Source: Nocardiopsis sinuspersici | GTDB lineage: Bacteria > Actinomycetota > Actinomycetes > Streptosporangiales > Streptosporangiaceae | DNA: 36,019 nt | Reading direction: 5' to 3' | Assembly (NCBI GenBank): GCA_008638415.1 | Contig: VWVT01000028.1 | Coordinates: 1 to 36,019 of the forward strand | The notes under the pieces: model-generated | Told to the model about the DNA's origin: nothing | Seen by the model: only the letters and a program-made list of their open reading frames with translations | The model's database searches: none | Translations under genes and position numbers: made by a program | Part shown: positions 1 through 10,011 of the stretch, in pieces | Layout: the number at the start of each line of letters is the position of its first letter | Position numbering within the stretch: position 1 is the stretch's first letter

Positions 1-1
1 C

Positions 2-136
2 CCCTGGGTCTACGACCAACCCTTCTTCATGATCCTCAACGTCGCCGTCGGCGGCCAATGGCCCGGCTACCCCGACCACACCACCCAATTCCCCCAGCAA
101 ATGACCATCGACTACGTCCGGGTCTACGAGAACTGA
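2..136 (+). CDS. C-terminus of a GH16-type beta-glucanase (partial)
   Basis: Only the last 44 codons are in the window; the gene starts upstream of base 1. The peptide contains FFMILNVAVGGQWPGYPD followed by MTIDYVRVYEN and a TGA stop. This is the standard ending of glycoside hydrolase family 16 (laminarinase/endo-beta-1,3-glucanase) domains, where the last beta strand closes the jelly roll. The catalytic ExDxxE motif lies outside the window. No carbohydrate-binding module follows, because the protein ends directly after the GH16 strand. It is probably secreted, but the signal peptide cannot be seen. A perfect hairpin follows the stop codon by 14 bases. Confidence 0.85.
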   Translation, partial: PWVYDQPFFMILNVAVGGQWPGYPDHTTQFPQQMTIDYVRVYEN

Positions 137-150
137 TCCGTTGAACGGGT

Positions 151-180
151 CCCGTCCCCGGCGGCGGCGCCGGGGACGGG
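151..180. terminator. Bidirectional hairpin terminator
   Basis: There is a perfect 12-bp inverted repeat, CCCGTCCCCGGC (151-162) and GCCGGGGACGGG (169-180), with a 6-nt loop. It lies between the convergent GH16 gene and the alcohol dehydrogenase gene. It has no U-tract, which is usual in high-GC actinomycetes. Confidence 0.75.
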
Positions 181-210
181 ACCAGAGGCGGGACCGGGGA
201 CGTGGACGGG

Positions 211-1395
211 TCAGGGGCGGAAGAGCACCTTGAACACGCCGTCCTGCTTCTTCTGGAACTTCTCGTAGGCGGTCGGGGCGTCGTCCAGGGACAGGTGGTG
301 GGTGGCGAAGTCCTCCACGCCCAGGCGGTCTGCGTCGTCCAGCAGCGGCAGGATCTCCGGTGTCCAGCGGCGCACGTTGGCCTGCCCCATCCGCAACTGG
401 ATCTGCTTGTCGAAGAGCGTCATCATCGGCATCGGGTCGGCCATGCCCCCGTAGACGCCGATCAGCGAGATGGTTCCGCCGCGCCGCACCAGGTCGATGG
501 CGGTGTGCAGGGCGGTCAGCCGGTCGACGCCCGCCGTCTCCATCATCTTGGCCGCGGTCCCCTTGGGCAGGAACGAGGCCATCCGCTGGGCGAACTTGGC
601 CGAGCCGTGCCCCGCCGCCTCCATGCCGACCGCGTCGATGACCGCGTCCGGTCCGCGTCCGTCGGTGCGGTCGCGGATCTCCTGGACCAGCTCGTCGGTG
701 CCCTCGGAGGAGTCGAACACCTCCGCTCCGCGGGAGGCGGCACGCGCGCGCCGCTCGGGCACCGGGTCCACGCCGAACACCTGCCCCGCGCCCAGGTGGC
801 CGGCGACCCGGCAGCACATGTCGCCGATCGGTCCCAGGCCCAGGACCGCCACCGAACCGCCCTCGGGCACGTCGGCGTAGCGGACGGCCTGCCAGGCGGT
901 CGCCAGCACGTCGGAGAGGAACACGTAGCGGTCGTCGGGTCCTTCGGGGGGCACGGGGATCGCGGTGTTGTCGGCGTGCGGGACCCGCAGGTACTCGGCC
1001 TGCCCGCCGGGCACCGATCCGTAGAGCTCGCTGTAGCCGAAGAGCGCCGCGCCCATGCCCTGTTCCTTCACCTGGGTGCTCTCGCACTGGCTCTGCAGGC
1101 CGCTCCGGCACATGACGCAGTGGCCGCAGGAGATCTGGAAGGGGACGACGACCCGCTGCCCGGGGACCAGGGAGGTCACGCCGCCGCCCACCTCCTCGAC
1201 CACGCCCATGGGTTCGTGTCCGAGGATGTCCCCGGGGCGCATGAAGGGGCTGAGCACCTCGTACAGGTGCAGGTCCGAACCGCACAGCCCCGAGCTGGTG
1301 ACCCGGATGACCGCGTCACCGGAGTCCTCGATCCGGGGGTCGGGGACGTTCGCGGTCCCGACGTCCCTCGTACCGTTCCACACCACTGCCTTCAT
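211..1395 (-). CDS. Zinc-dependent alcohol dehydrogenase (formaldehyde-dehydrogenase-like MDR)
   Basis: The product is a 394-residue medium-chain zinc dehydrogenase, predicted to oxidise an alcohol or aldehyde adduct with NAD(P) in the cytoplasm. Visible features are the catalytic zinc ligand region (Cys38 in GLCGSD, GHEPMG with His60/Glu61), a four-cysteine structural zinc site (Cys90, 93, 96, 104) and a Rossmann motif LGLGPIG near 186-191. The length and the insert between the structural zinc loop and the Rossmann fold match the glutathione-independent formaldehyde dehydrogenase branch. The true substrate is not readable. The start MKAVVWNG was chosen over an in-frame ATG six codons upstream because AGGGGGA lies about six bases before it and MKA is the family's usual start. 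It is divergent from the lipoprotein gene. Confidence 0.85.
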   Translation of the reverse strand: MKAVVWNGTRDVGTANVPDPRIEDSGDAVIRVTSSGLCGSDLHLYEVLSPFMRPGDILGHEPMGVVEEVGGGVTSLVPGQRVVVPFQISCGHCVMCRSGLQSQCESTQVKEQGMGAALFGYSELYGSVPGGQAEYLRVPHADNTAIPVPPEGPDDRYVFLSDVLATAWQAVRYADVPEGGSVAVLGLGPIGDMCCRVAGHLGAGQVFGVDPVPERRARAASRGAEVFDSSEGTDELVQEIRDRTDGRGPDAVIDAVGMEAAGHGSAKFAQRMASFLPKGTAAKMMETAGVDRLTALHTAIDLVRRGGTISLIGVYGGMADPMPMMTLFDKQIQLRMGQANVRRWTPEILPLLDDADRLGVEDFATHHLSLDDAPTAYEKFQKKQDGVFKVLFRP

Positions 1396-1644
1396 GATTC
1401 CCCCTGGTGTCACGCCGGTCGTGGTCGGTCGTGGCCGCCCACTACCCCGGGCACACCGTGGAAAACGGCCCCCGTGGTCCCGGGAAAGACCGACCGGGTT
1501 TCGCTACGGTGGGTGATGGACATCCACCATCCGCCCCGGGTCCGCGCCACGGCGGCCGCCCGCGGAGCATCCGGCCGGTTCCCGGCCGTCGGACGGCCCG
1601 ACCGCGTGGCCGGACTCGCCGCCGTCCAGCGACGAGGAGGCCCC

Positions 1645-2388
1645 ATGGCCGCGAGGACCACCGCCCGCACCCTGCTGGCGTGCGCGGTGGCGCTGCTGCT
1701 CCTGTGCGGATGCGTCTCCCCCGCCGGGGACGCCGAACCGGAGGAGCGCACCTTCGCACCGGGCTCGGACCAGCTCACGATCGTGGTGGACCACGGCGAC
1801 CTGGAGGTCTCCCCCACCCAGACGAACGAGATCCAGGTGAAGCGCTGGGTGTCGGGCCGGTCCGTCATCGGCGAGCCCGGCGTCACCTGGGGGCTCGACG
1901 GGGAGACCCTGGTGCTGCGGTCCAGGTGCAATCAGGGAGACCCGTGCCAGGTCCGCTACGAGGTGCACGTCCCCGAGGGCACCTCGCTGACCGTCGAGGG
2001 CGGTTCCGGCCGCGTCGAGGCCACCGCGTTCGGCAAACCGCTGACGATCAGCACCGTCGAGGGTTCGGTGGAGGTCCAGAGGGTCTCCGGCCCCCTCTCC
2101 CTGCGTAGCACGGAGGGGGACCTGCGCGCCGGCGGGGTGCGCTCGCGCACACTGAGGGCCAGCACCGGGAGCGGGAGGATCGACGTGTCCTTCATCGGTG
2201 TCCCCGACGACGTCCGGGTGGTCACGGAGGAGGGGTCCGCGACGCTGGAGCTGCTCGAGGCCGTCTACGACGTGGACGCCTCCGGCGGCGGGGACGTCGT
2301 CATCGAGGTGGACACGGACGAGGACAGCCCGCACAAGATCGCCGCCGAGACGGACAGCGGACGGATCCGTCTGGTCCCCGCCGACTGA
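1645..2388 (+). CDS. Secreted lipoprotein with DUF4097-type beta-repeat domain
   Basis: The product is a 247-residue predicted lipoprotein. It has a positively charged N-terminus, a hydrophobic helix (about residues 10-20) and a lipobox LCGC with the lipidated cysteine at 23. After a short linker the protein is a series of beta-rich repeats (LTIVVDHGDLEV, GGSGRVEAT, STVEGSVEVQ, STEGDLRAG, STGSGRIDV, TEEGSATLEL, TDSGRIRLV). This is the pattern of the DUF4097/putative adhesin beta-helix family. No enzymatic motif is seen, and the function of such lipoproteins is mostly unknown. GAGGAGG at 1634-1640, four bases before the ATG, supports this start; the frame is open far upstream but without a plausible protein. 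Confidence 0.75.
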   Translation: MAARTTARTLLACAVALLLLCGCVSPAGDAEPEERTFAPGSDQLTIVVDHGDLEVSPTQTNEIQVKRWVSGRSVIGEPGVTWGLDGETLVLRSRCNQGDPCQVRYEVHVPEGTSLTVEGGSGRVEATAFGKPLTISTVEGSVEVQRVSGPLSLRSTEGDLRAGGVRSRTLRASTGSGRIDVSFIGVPDDVRVVTEEGSATLELLEAVYDVDASGGGDVVIEVDTDEDSPHKIAAETDSGRIRLVPAD

Positions 2389-2618
2389 GCCCCGCGGTGG
2401 CCGGCGGCGGTGCCCCGAGGCCCCGAGGTCCGGGCCCGGCGGACTCCTGCCCCGGCCCCGGACGCACGGGCCGGTCGGCCCCGGGCCGGCGGCCGCTTCG
2501 GGGGAAGGGATTCCGGTCCCGACGTGCGCGTCCTACGAGGACCCGGTTCCGGCTCCCGGAGTCCGAGGCTGCTCCCCGCGAGTCCCCGGGCCGGGCGGGC
2601 AGTGCCAGAATGCGGTGT

Positions 2619-4930
<2,312 letters not shown>

Positions 4931-4934
<4 letters not shown>

Positions 4935-4989
4935 TCTTGCTCCCAGCGGCACTGTCGACCGCCGACAGTGCCACCAAGAGCAAGATCAT
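4931..4989. repeat. Nested palindrome overlapping a stop codon; terminator or REP-like element
   Basis: This 59-bp structure has perfect outer arms ATGATCTTGCTC (4931-4942) and GAGCAAGATCAT (4978-4989). A symmetrical 5/5 internal loop follows, then perfect inner arms GGCACTGTCG (4948-4957) and CGACAGTGCC (4963-4972) around a 5-nt loop. The outer arms are unusually AT-rich for this DNA. The TGA stop of the oxidoreductase gene (4932-4934) is part of the left arm. It could act as a terminator before the phosphatase gene or be one copy of a dispersed palindromic repeat; no second copy is in this window. Confidence 0.8.
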
Positions 4990-5063
4990 CCCGGGTGGGC
5001 GGGGACCCGCGATCCCGTCCCCCGGTGTGCGGGGGGCCGGGGCCTCGCTCGTACTCTGGTGCG

Positions 5064-5699
5064 ATGCCAGCTATCTACCTCATCCGCCACGGGAAGGCCT
5101 CTCCGGAGGCGGAGGACTACGACGAGTTGAGTCCGACCGGCTACGAACAGGCGCGGCTCCTGGGCACCGAGCTCAAACGGCGCGAGCTGCGGGTCGGCCG
5201 GGTGGTGACGGGCGCGCTGCGCCGCCAGCGCCAGACCGCGGCCGCGGCCCTGGCCGAGGCGGGCCTGGGCCTGGAACCGCACGGTGACGAGCGCTGGAAC
5301 GAGTACGACCACCTCGGCCTGCTGGGCGACCACCCGGTCGGGACGGGCTCCCTCCAGGAGCGGCTCGACGCCTCCCTGAGCGCGTGGATCGAGGCCGGGG
5401 GCAGCGGCCCGGGCACCTGGGAGGGCTTCCGCTCGGGGGTGCGCGAGGCGCTGGACGACCTGGTCGCCGGGCTGGGCCGGGGCGAGACGGCGCTGGTGTT
5501 CACCTCCGCCGGGGTCATCGCGACGGTGTGCTCGACCCTGCTCGGCACCTCCCCGTCCGGGTTCCTGGCGATGAACCGCGTGGTGGTCAACGGCTCGGTG
5601 ACCAAGCTGCTGCACGGCCGCGGCGGCACGCAGCTCCTGTCCTTCAACGACCACGCCCACCTGGAGCAGGGCGGTTCCGCCCTGATGACCTACCGCTGA
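5064..5699 (+). CDS. Histidine phosphatase family protein (SixA/phosphoglycerate-mutase-like)
   Basis: The product is a 211-residue cytoplasmic phosphatase of the branch-1 histidine phosphatase superfamily. The N-terminal motif YLIRHGKAS carries the phospho-accepting His9 in the RHG triad. ELSPTGYEQARLLG, GALRRQRQTAAA and the later FTSAGVIATVC segment (in place of the more usual SHG motif) follow the family order. The substrate could be a phosphohistidine, a sugar phosphate or another phosphoester. The start at 5064 was chosen because the RHG motif normally lies within ten residues of the N-terminus. TACTCT at 5052-5057 sits 6 nt before the ATG, so the message may be leaderless. It is convergent with aroQ. 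Confidence 0.85.
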   Translation: MPAIYLIRHGKASPEAEDYDELSPTGYEQARLLGTELKRRELRVGRVVTGALRRQRQTAAAALAEAGLGLEPHGDERWNEYDHLGLLGDHPVGTGSLQERLDASLSAWIEAGGSGPGTWEGFRSGVREALDDLVAGLGRGETALVFTSAGVIATVCSTLLGTSPSGFLAMNRVVVNGSVTKLLHGRGGTQLLSFNDHAHLEQGGSALMTYR

Positions 5700-5719
5700 A
5701 CGCGTGCCCAGTGGAAACC

Positions 5720-5758
5720 GACCGGTCGGTACCTTCCCGTGGATAGTGCCGACCGGTC
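5720..5758. terminator. Bidirectional terminator between phosphatase and aroQ
   Basis: GACCGGTCGGTAC (5720-5732) pairs with GTGCCGACCGGTC (5746-5758): 13 bp with a single G-U wobble and a 13-nt loop. It sits between the ends of two convergent genes. Its left arm overlaps the palindrome ACCGACCGGTCGGT (5717-5730), which resembles the operator upstream of the acyl-CoA dehydrogenase. Confidence 0.7.
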
Positions 5759-5762
5759 CTCC

Positions 5763-6251
5763 TCATCCCGCCTGGGCGCCGCCCGCCGCCTCCCGGCGCT
5801 CGGCGTCGCGCCGCAGCACCGCGCGCAGGGCCAGTTCGTAGCCGAAGACGCCGCATCCGGCGACGTAGCCGGCGGCCACCGGCGCGGTCACCGACGTGTG
5901 CCGGAACTCCTCGCGGGCGTACACGTTGGAGATGTGCACCTCCACCACGGGCGCCTCGACCGCGTCGATCGCGTCGCGCAGTGCGATGCCGTAGTGCGCG
6001 TAGGCGCCGGGATTGAGCACCACCCCCGCCCAGCCGCGCGCCTCGTGGATCCGGTCCACCAGCGCGCCCTCGCTGTTGCTCTGCGCGCACACCACCTCCA
6101 CTCCCAACTCCCTGCCGAGGGAGGTCACGCGCCGCTCGACCTCCTCCAGGGTGGTGGTGCCGTACTGCGCGGGGTCGCGGGTGCCCAGGAGGTTGAGGTT
6201 GGGGCCGTTGAGCAGCAGGACGGCGCGGGACGGGTCGGACACAGTGGACAT
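5763..6251 (-). CDS. aroQ: Type II 3-dehydroquinate dehydratase
   Basis: The product is 162 residues and catalyses dehydration of 3-dehydroquinate to 3-dehydroshikimate in the shikimate (or catabolic quinate) pathway. All type II motifs are present: LLLNGPNLNLLGTRDPAQYG with Arg25 and the catalytic Tyr30, QSNSEGALVDRIH, NPGAYAHYGIALRDAI with Asn80, and EVHISNVYAREEFRHTS with His106. The N-terminus is about 12 residues longer than average. The start MSTVSDPS was preferred over an ATG 25 codons upstream because the family begins close to the first strand; AAGGAG is about 11 bases before it. It is divergent from the acyl-CoA dehydrogenase and isolated from other aro genes here. Confidence 0.92.
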   Translation of the reverse strand: MSTVSDPSRAVLLLNGPNLNLLGTRDPAQYGTTTLEEVERRVTSLGRELGVEVVCAQSNSEGALVDRIHEARGWAGVVLNPGAYAHYGIALRDAIDAVEAPVVEVHISNVYAREEFRHTSVTAPVAAGYVAGCGVFGYELALRAVLRRDAERREAAGGAQAG

Positions 6252-6345
6252 ACGGGTCAGCGCTCCTTCTCGGGTCGGTGGCAGCCAGGTTAGAGGGCGC
6301 GCGTGGAGCACGATGGCCCCGGTCACCCCGGAGTCGCGCGGCAGG

Positions 6346-6365
6346 TAGCATACCGACCAGTCGGT
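6346..6365 (+). promoter_or_regulatory. -10 element with overlapping TetR-type operator
   Basis: TAGCAT (6346-6351) fits an actinobacterial -10 hexamer. It is followed at once by ACCGACCAGTCGGT (6352-6365), an inverted repeat ACCGAC-CA-GTCGGT covering the likely transcription start. Such 14-bp sites upstream of acyl-CoA dehydrogenase genes are typical of TetR/FadR-like repressors. The cognate regulator is not adjacent. Confidence 0.6.
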
Positions 6366-6388
6366 CCACGATTCCTAGGAGGCGACCC

Positions 6389-8185
6389 GTGGCGTCCACC
6401 CTGCTGTCCGCGCGCGACCTGCAGTTCCTGCTCTACGAGTGGCTCGACACCGAGGAGCTCACCAGCCGCTCCCACTACGCCGACCACTCCCGCGAGACCC
6501 TCGACGCGGCGCTGGAGCTGGCCGAGCGCGTGGCCACCGACCACTTCGCGCCGCACAACAAGGCCAACGACGCCAACGAGCCGCACTTCGACGGCGAGCG
6601 CGTCCACGTCATCCCCGAGGTCAGAAAGGCCCTGGAGGCCTACGCCGAGACCGGCCTGAGCGCCGCCGGGATGCCCGCCTCCGTGGGAGGGGGCCAGCTC
6701 CCGCACGTGGTCTCCAGCGCGTGCAGCGCCTACTTCCAGGCCGCCAACCTGGGCACCTCCGCCTATCCCTTCCTCACCGCGGGCAACGCGCGCCTGCTCC
6801 TGGCGCACGGCAGCCCCGAGCAGATCGACACCTGGGTGCTGCCCATGGTGGAGGGCCGCTTCACCGGCACCATGTGCCTGTCCGAGCCGCAGGCGGGCAG
6901 CTCGCTGTCCGACATCACCACCCGCGCCGAGGCCGGTGAGGACGGCGAGTACCGGCTGTTCGGCAACAAGATGTGGATCTCCGCGGGCGACCACGAGCTG
7001 ACCGAGAACATCGTGCACCTGGTGCTCGCCAAGATCCCCGGCGGACCTCCCGGGGTCAAGGGCATCTCCCTGTTCGTCGTGCCCAAGTACCTGCTGGAGG
7101 AGGACGGCTCGATCGGCGAGCGCAACGACGTCGTCCCCGCCGGGCTCAACCACAAGATGGGCTACCGGGGCACCGTCAACGCGCTGCTCAACTTCGGCGA
7201 GGGCCGCCACACCCCCGGCGGCCGGGCGGGCGCGGTCGGCTACCTCGTGGGCGAGCCCCACCAGGGGCTGAAGTACATGTTCCACATGATGAACGGCGCG
7301 CGGATCGGGGTGGGCGCGGGAGCCACCGCCGTCGGCTACACCGGCTACCTCAAGTCGCTCGACTACGCACGCGATCGCCTCCAGGGCCGTCCGATGGGCG
7401 CCAAGGACCCCGCCCAGCCGCAGGTGCCGATCATCGAGCACACCGACGTGCGCCGGATGCTGCTCGCGCAGAAGAGCTACGTCGAGGGCGCGCTCGCCCT
7501 GGTGCTGTACTGCGCCCGGCTGGTGGACGAGACCGCCAGCACCGAGGACGAGGACGTCCGCCGGCGCGCCCACCTGCTGCTGGACGTGCTCACCCCGATC
7601 GCCAAGAGCTGGCCCTCCCAGTGGTGCGTGGAGGCCAACGACCTGGCCATCCAGGTGCACGGCGGGTACGGCTACACCCGTGAGTACGACGTGGAGCAGC
7701 ACTACCGGGACAACCGGCTCAACCCGATCCACGAGGGCACCCACGGCATCCAGGCCCTGGACCTGCTGGGGCGCAAGGCCGTACTCGACGACGGCGCCCG
7801 GCTGACGCTGCTGCTGGAGACGGCACGGGAGACCGTGGCCCGCGCCCGGGAGCTGGGCGGCTCCGAGGCCGAGTACGCCGGGCTGCTGTCGGCGGCCCTG
7901 GACCGGACGGCGGAGACCGCCGCGGCGGCCTGGGCCGAGGGCGACCCGGCCGTGGCGCTGGCCAACGCCACCCCCTACCTGGAGGCGGTGGGCCACGTGG
8001 TGGTGGCGTGGCTGTGGCTGGAGCAGCTGGTGGCCGCGCACGGCCGCGAGGGCGGCTTCTACGAGGGCAAGCGCGCCGCGGCGGCCTACTTCTTCCGGCA
8101 CGAGCTGCCGCGCACCGGCCCGCAGTTCGACCTGGTGGCCTCCCGCGACCGCACCGTCCTGGACGTCTCGCCCGACGTGCTCTGA
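6389..8185 (+). CDS. Long-form acyl-CoA dehydrogenase (DmdC/FadE5-like)
   Basis: The product is 598 residues, the size of the long acyl-CoA dehydrogenases with an extra C-terminal domain (DmdC, mycobacterial FadE5). It should oxidise an acyl-CoA to its enoyl-CoA using FAD and pass electrons to ETF. Motifs seen are MCLSEPQAGSSLSDI (FAD/substrate loop), KMWISAGDHELTENI, MGYRGTVNALLNF, QVHGGYGYTREYDVEQHYRD and NRLNPIHEGTHGIQALDLLGRK, with the probable catalytic Glu at about 449. GTG was chosen as the start because AGGAGG (6377-6382) lies six bases upstream. The operator at 6352-6365 suggests repression by a fatty-acyl-responsive TetR protein. Chain-length preference cannot be read. Confidence 0.9.
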   Translation: MASTLLSARDLQFLLYEWLDTEELTSRSHYADHSRETLDAALELAERVATDHFAPHNKANDANEPHFDGERVHVIPEVRKALEAYAETGLSAAGMPASVGGGQLPHVVSSACSAYFQAANLGTSAYPFLTAGNARLLLAHGSPEQIDTWVLPMVEGRFTGTMCLSEPQAGSSLSDITTRAEAGEDGEYRLFGNKMWISAGDHELTENIVHLVLAKIPGGPPGVKGISLFVVPKYLLEEDGSIGERNDVVPAGLNHKMGYRGTVNALLNFGEGRHTPGGRAGAVGYLVGEPHQGLKYMFHMMNGARIGVGAGATAVGYTGYLKSLDYARDRLQGRPMGAKDPAQPQVPIIEHTDVRRMLLAQKSYVEGALALVLYCARLVDETASTEDEDVRRRAHLLLDVLTPIAKSWPSQWCVEANDLAIQVHGGYGYTREYDVEQHYRDNRLNPIHEGTHGIQALDLLGRKAVLDDGARLTLLLETARETVARARELGGSEAEYAGLLSAALDRTAETAAAAWAEGDPAVALANATPYLEAVGHVVVAWLWLEQLVAAHGREGGFYEGKRAAAAYFFRHELPRTGPQFDLVASRDRTVLDVSPDVL

Positions 8186-8200
8186 GGGGCCGCGCGGGGG

Positions 8201-8245
8201 GACGGGCCGCCGCATCCGGTCCCGGGCCGGGGTGCGGGGCCCGTC
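8201..8245. terminator. Probable hairpin terminator
   Basis: GACGGGCC (8201-8208) is complementary to GGCCCGTC (8238-8245). A further short CCGCA/TGCGG pairing and an inner GC-rich hairpin lie within the loop. It sits between the convergent acyl-CoA dehydrogenase and DUF2461 genes. Confidence 0.5.
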
Positions 8246-8272
8246 TCCACCGGCGCGGGTTCCGCTGCCGGT

Positions 8273-8905
8273 TCAGCTCGTGACGTGCCGCTCCAGCCAG
8301 TCCAGGAGGGGGCGCAGCGCCCGCCAGTCGGCGCGGACGGTCTCCAGGAGCGCGGGTGAGCACAGCTCGTCGGAGCGCTCCACGTGGTGCTCGGCCCCCA
8401 GGGAGCGGTAGCGCAGCAGGTGCACGCGCGGGTGGTCGCCGGCGTAGCCGCGCGGCCGGGTCCTGAGGGTGTCCCCGACGAGGTCGAAGCCCCTACCGGT
8501 CAGCTCGTCGACGATCCGGTCCAGGCGCGGGCCCTCGCGGTCGTCGTCGACTCCCTCGCGGAAACGCCGGACCTGCGCGCTCGACATCGCGTGGTAGCCC
8601 GCGCCGGCCCACAGCCCGTCCAGGCCCAGCTGGAGGTAGCGGCCGACCGGCCCCCGCCCCCGGCCGACCAACCCCACGTGGGTCTTGTAGGGGCTCTTGT
8701 CGTGGGAGAAGCGCGTGTCACGGTTGGGCCGGCCCACTTTTATCGGACCGAACTCCTCCTCCAGCGCTCGGGCCAGGGCGCGGGCGGGCTCGCGCACGGC
8801 GCGCACGTAGACCTCGTGGTGGGCGTGGAAGTACTCCTTGGAGTTGTCGCGGGCCAGCCCGTCGAAGAACGTGAACGTCTCCTCGGTGAAGCCGGTGGAG
8901 TCCAT
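8273..8905 (-). CDS. DUF2461 (TIGR02453) family protein
   Basis: The product is a 210-residue cytoplasmic protein of the DUF2461 family, whose biochemical role is not established. The family signature is clear: FTEETFTFFDGLARDNSKEYFHAHHEVY at the N-terminus, then GRPNRDTRFSHDKSPYKTHVGL in the middle and a C-terminal RPLLDWLERHV segment. The length agrees with the family. The start is fixed by GAGGAGGAGG directly upstream and the conserved N-terminal FF motif. It is divergent from the small membrane protein. Confidence 0.8.
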   Translation of the reverse strand: MDSTGFTEETFTFFDGLARDNSKEYFHAHHEVYVRAVREPARALARALEEEFGPIKVGRPNRDTRFSHDKSPYKTHVGLVGRGRGPVGRYLQLGLDGLWAGAGYHAMSSAQVRRFREGVDDDREGPRLDRIVDELTGRGFDLVGDTLRTRPRGYAGDHPRVHLLRYRSLGAEHHVERSDELCSPALLETVRADWRALRPLLDWLERHVTS

Positions 8906-9101
8906 CCTCCTCCTCACGCGGTGGCGGCCGGCGCGCCCCCGGCGCCCTACCCCGGTGGTTACCCGGATCCGCCGACCGCACGCGGGACCCGCCCCAGGCC
9001 GGTCGGCGCACTCGTCCGCAGCACGCACAATGAAGGAGTCCCCCTCCCCTCTCCAGGACGGACCCGCGGGTTCTCGTCGAACCGATCTCCTGAGGAACGC
9101 C

Positions 9102-9602
9102 GTGAAGAACGATCTGCGCGCCCACGTCGCCGTGGGCCACCACGCCGAGCGGGCCGTCCCCTGGACCGTGCTCCTCGCTGTGCCGGGACTGTGGGTTCCG
9201 GACCTTCCCGCCTGGGCCCTGGCACTGGGCTTCGCACCGATGTACGCGGCCATGGCCCTGCACTGGGCGACCCACCGCGGCAGGCTGTGCGAGCTGTGCG
9301 CGGCCGACATCCCCCTGAGCGGCTCGGAGGTCGCCGAACGGTGGCGGCGCCCCCTGCGCGCCTTCCACTGGGTCGCCGAGCGCCTGGGCCGCACCGCCCT
9401 GGTGGCCGCCGCCGTGATGATCACGCTCGGACTCCTCGTCCCCGCCGCGGGGATCTCCCTGTTCTTCGTGCTCGTCTCGACGGGACTGCTGTGGGCCATG
9501 CGGCACTCGCGTGTCTCGGTGTGGTGCCCCTGGTGCAGGCACGGGGGCGGTGAGGACGAGGAGTCGCCGGTGGTGCCGCCCCTGCCCACGGTGACCGCCT
9601 GA
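9102..9602 (+). CDS. Small four-helix membrane protein with two CxxC motifs
   Basis: The product is a 166-residue protein not assigned to a known family. It has two hydrophobic segments in the first half (about VPWTVLLAVPGLWV and ALALGFAPMYAAMAL) and two in the second half (LVAAAVMITLGLLVP and ISLFFVLVSTGLLWAM). Between the pairs lies a loop with CELC, and after the last helix comes a WCPWC motif followed by an acidic tail. The two CxxC pairs could bind zinc or form a disulfide; this is inference. GTG 9102 was chosen because GAGGA lies five bases upstream. ATG 9030, preceded by a -10-like CACAAT, is an alternative giving 24 more residues. Confidence 0.6.
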   Translation: MKNDLRAHVAVGHHAERAVPWTVLLAVPGLWVPDLPAWALALGFAPMYAAMALHWATHRGRLCELCAADIPLSGSEVAERWRRPLRAFHWVAERLGRTALVAAAVMITLGLLVPAAGISLFFVLVSTGLLWAMRHSRVSVWCPWCRHGGGEDEESPVVPPLPTVTA

Positions 9603-9648
9603 TCCGGCCGGCGGCCGTCCCGTCCCCGGGCCCCGCCGGAGGCGGGGT

Positions 9649-10011
9649 TCAGCTCCCGGCGGGGCGCAGGCGTCCGGTCTCGGGTACGTCCAGCACGAAC
9701 ACGTGCCCGTAGTCGGCCTCCTCGTAGCCGAGGTCGACGTTGGCCACCCGTACCCTGCGCGGACCGACCTCCAGGATCCGCACCGCGATCGGCTCCCCGC
9801 GCCCGGGCAGGCTGAGCAGCCACGGGTCGGCGAGGTAGGACAGGCCGCGGGCGTCCAGCGCGGCACGGGCGTCCTCCTCCCCGACGGGGCCGTCCACGGG
9901 GTGGCCGAGGAGTGTGACGGGGCGGTACCGCTCCCCGCCCACGGGTTCGAGGTAGCCGAGCACCTCCCCGTCCTCCTCCCGCCGGTGGGCGTGCCAGTGT
10001 CCGGGGATCAC
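9649..10011 (-). CDS. Small conserved-looking protein coupled to MerR regulator
   Basis: The product is 120 residues and I do not recognise a family. It has no signal peptide or membrane helix. It has several hydrophobic strands (VTLLGHPVDG, IAVRILEVGPRRVRVANVDLGY, YGHVFVLDVPETG), suggesting a compact beta-rich fold. The GTG start overlaps the MerR stop codon as GTGA, and GGAGGGGG ends five bases before it. Translational coupling to the regulator is therefore likely. An ATG five codons upstream is possible but lacks a ribosome binding site. Its job may relate to the ligand sensed by the regulator (inference only). Confidence 0.65.
   Translation of the reverse strand: MIPGHWHAHRREEDGEVLGYLEPVGGERYRPVTLLGHPVDGPVGEEDARAALDARGLSYLADPWLLSLPGRGEPIAVRILEVGPRRVRVANVDLGYEEADYGHVFVLDVPETGRLRPAGS

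Noticed and set aside
202..1644. Long plus-strand open frame continuous with the lipoprotein gene, covering the alcohol dehydrogenase
   Set aside because: It is the antisense shadow of the dehydrogenase. The lipoprotein has its own ribosome binding site and signal peptide at 1645.
4979..5660. Minus-strand frame opposite the histidine phosphatase
   Set aside because: It has no motif or ribosome binding site, and the plus-strand RHG phosphatase explains the region.
5717..5730. Operator for a gene starting nearby
   Set aside because: No gene starts next to it. It forms part of a terminator stem between convergent genes, so it is kept only as a finding.
6323..8215. Minus-strand open frame of 630 codons opposite the acyl-CoA dehydrogenase
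   Set aside because: It is an antisense shadow with His/Gly/Val-rich composition and no domain; the dehydrogenase motifs on the plus strand are unambiguous.
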